Below are positions 4,870 to 5,053 of a DNA stretch of 5,053 nt, piece after piece. Position 1 is the first letter of the stretch, and each line of letters opens with the position of its first letter. This stretch comes from Bifidobacteriaceae bacterium (GTDB lineage Bacteria > Actinomycetota > Actinomycetes > Actinomycetales > WQXJ01). Where the stretch lies: positions 1-5,053 of the forward strand of contig JAITJY010000381.1 of the NCBI GenBank assembly GCA_031278675.1. The letters run 5' to 3'. The position numbers were made by a program, and so were the translations under genes. Under the pieces are notes generated by a model, which saw nothing but the letters and a program-made list of their open reading frames with translations, had not been told where the DNA came from and ran no database searches.

Positions 4870-4994
4870 CCCTGCCAAACGAAAGCGTCAGCGCCGCCTC
4901 GCCGGACGCGCTAGTTGCCCGATGCCGTGCCAAGACCCCGGGGGACGCGCCGGCGGCGCCGCTGGCGGCGCGTCAGCCCGGGGGCGCGGCATGA
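4866..4994 (+). CDS. 42-residue micro-ORF coupled by ATGA overlaps on both sides
   Basis: The ATG at 4866 overlaps the TGA of the surface protein (ATGA, 4866-4869), and its own TGA (4992-4994) overlaps the next start (ATGA, 4991-4994). A Shine-Dalgarno GAAAGG (4853-4858) lies 7 bases upstream, so initiation is credible. The product begins MTLPNESVSAASPDALVARC, then turns Ala/Pro/Gly-rich (about 24-42). It has no signal peptide, membrane segment or family that I recognise. The second half of the ORF forms a strong hairpin at 4936-4983. The arrangement suggests translational coupling, with the peptide itself perhaps unimportant. It could also be a truncated or vestigial gene. No alternative longer reading is convincing: the same frame stays open upstream of 4866, but only as a shadow of the surface protein gene. 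Confidence 0.55.
   Translation: MTLPNESVSAASPDALVARCRAKTPGDAPAAPLAARQPGGAA
4936..4983 (+). promoter_or_regulatory. Very GC-rich hairpin immediately before the next start codon
   Basis: GACGCGCCG (4944-4952) pairs with CGGCGCGTC (4966-4974) over 9 bases. Outside it, CCCCGGG (4936-4942) pairs with CCCGGGG (4977-4983) over 7 bases, separated by a small 1x2 internal loop. The right arm contains the only G-rich segment that could serve as Shine-Dalgarno for the ATG at 4991. No T run follows, so it is not a typical terminator. It lies inside the 42-residue micro-ORF, so ribosomes translating that ORF would open it. Base pairing is read directly; the regulatory role is inference. High-GC DNA forms such stems by chance fairly often. 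Confidence 0.5.
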
Positions 4995-5053
4995 GATGGG
5001 CAGATCGCCGCGGCGCGGCCGGGCTCGTGGCGCTGATTGGCGGCGCCCTGCTG
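4991..5053 (+). CDS. N-terminal start of an exported protein (runs off window)
   Basis: Only 21 codons are visible: MRWADRRGAAGLVALIGGALL. A basic start (R2, R6, R7) followed by a hydrophobic Ala/Leu/Gly/Ile run is what a Sec signal peptide looks like. The frame overlaps the micro-ORF stop by ATGA. An ATG at 4996 in another frame gives an Arg-rich product and is rejected. By neighbourhood, the best guess is another component of the anchored-repeat system: the metal-type substrate-binding lipoprotein or a second surface-anchored repeat protein. The visible residues cannot decide between them, because the lipobox or cleavage site would lie beyond the edge. Confidence 0.65.
   Translation, partial: MRWADRRGAAGLVALIGGALL

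Overview
This window looks like chromosomal DNA from a high-GC Gram-positive bacterium (Actinomycetota). The evidence is the strong G/C preference at third codon positions, Shine-Dalgarno-led genes, and a large secreted protein built from the 'choice-of-anchor M' / actinobacterial surface-anchored repeat domain, a family I know almost only from actinobacteria. All supported genes read on the + strand.

Layout. (1) Bases 1-138 hold the C-terminal end of an unrecognised gene. Its last codons and stop codon are triplicated in an 18-bp tandem repeat (121-174). (2) Bases 193-891 encode a complete TIGR00266/AIM24-family protein. (3) Bases 892-1279 hold no intact gene. They contain a start-less, frame-broken coding remnant carrying two similar copies of one motif, then a TTGACA hexamer and a Fur/Zur-family-like box. 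(4) Bases 1280-1585 may encode a 101-residue His- and Cys-containing orphan protein. (5) Bases 1765-1908 encode a 47-residue ORF that looks like a signal-peptide start joined to the tail of another protein. Two abutting hairpins lie over its first codons, and a strong terminator-like hairpin follows it. (6) Bases 1990-4869 are the centrepiece: a 959-residue secreted, membrane-anchored surface protein. It has a signal peptide, a divergent repeat domain, a 68-residue Asp/Glu-Pro spacer, a canonical repeat domain, an Ig-like domain, a second canonical repeat domain, an Ala-rich helix and a C-terminal transmembrane anchor. (7) Bases 4866-4994 encode a 42-residue micro-ORF overlapping its neighbours by ATGA on both sides and containing a very stable hairpin. 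(8) From 4991 a further gene starts with a signal-peptide-like N terminus and runs off the window.

How it fits together. From family knowledge, proteins with these repeats sit beside an ABC transporter of the zinc/manganese type whose substrate-binding protein carries the same domain ('anchored repeat ABC transporter'). The run 1990 -> 4866 -> 4991 is most simply the start of such an operon, with the transporter genes beyond the right edge; that part is inference. A Fur/Zur-like box at 1222-1241 would suit metal regulation, but it lies about 750 bp upstream with a terminator-like hairpin in between, so its link to the surface protein is unproven. The less expected features are the degenerate N-terminal repeat domain with different codon use, the micro-ORF/hairpin junction, and the broken genes at 892-1178 and 1765-1908.
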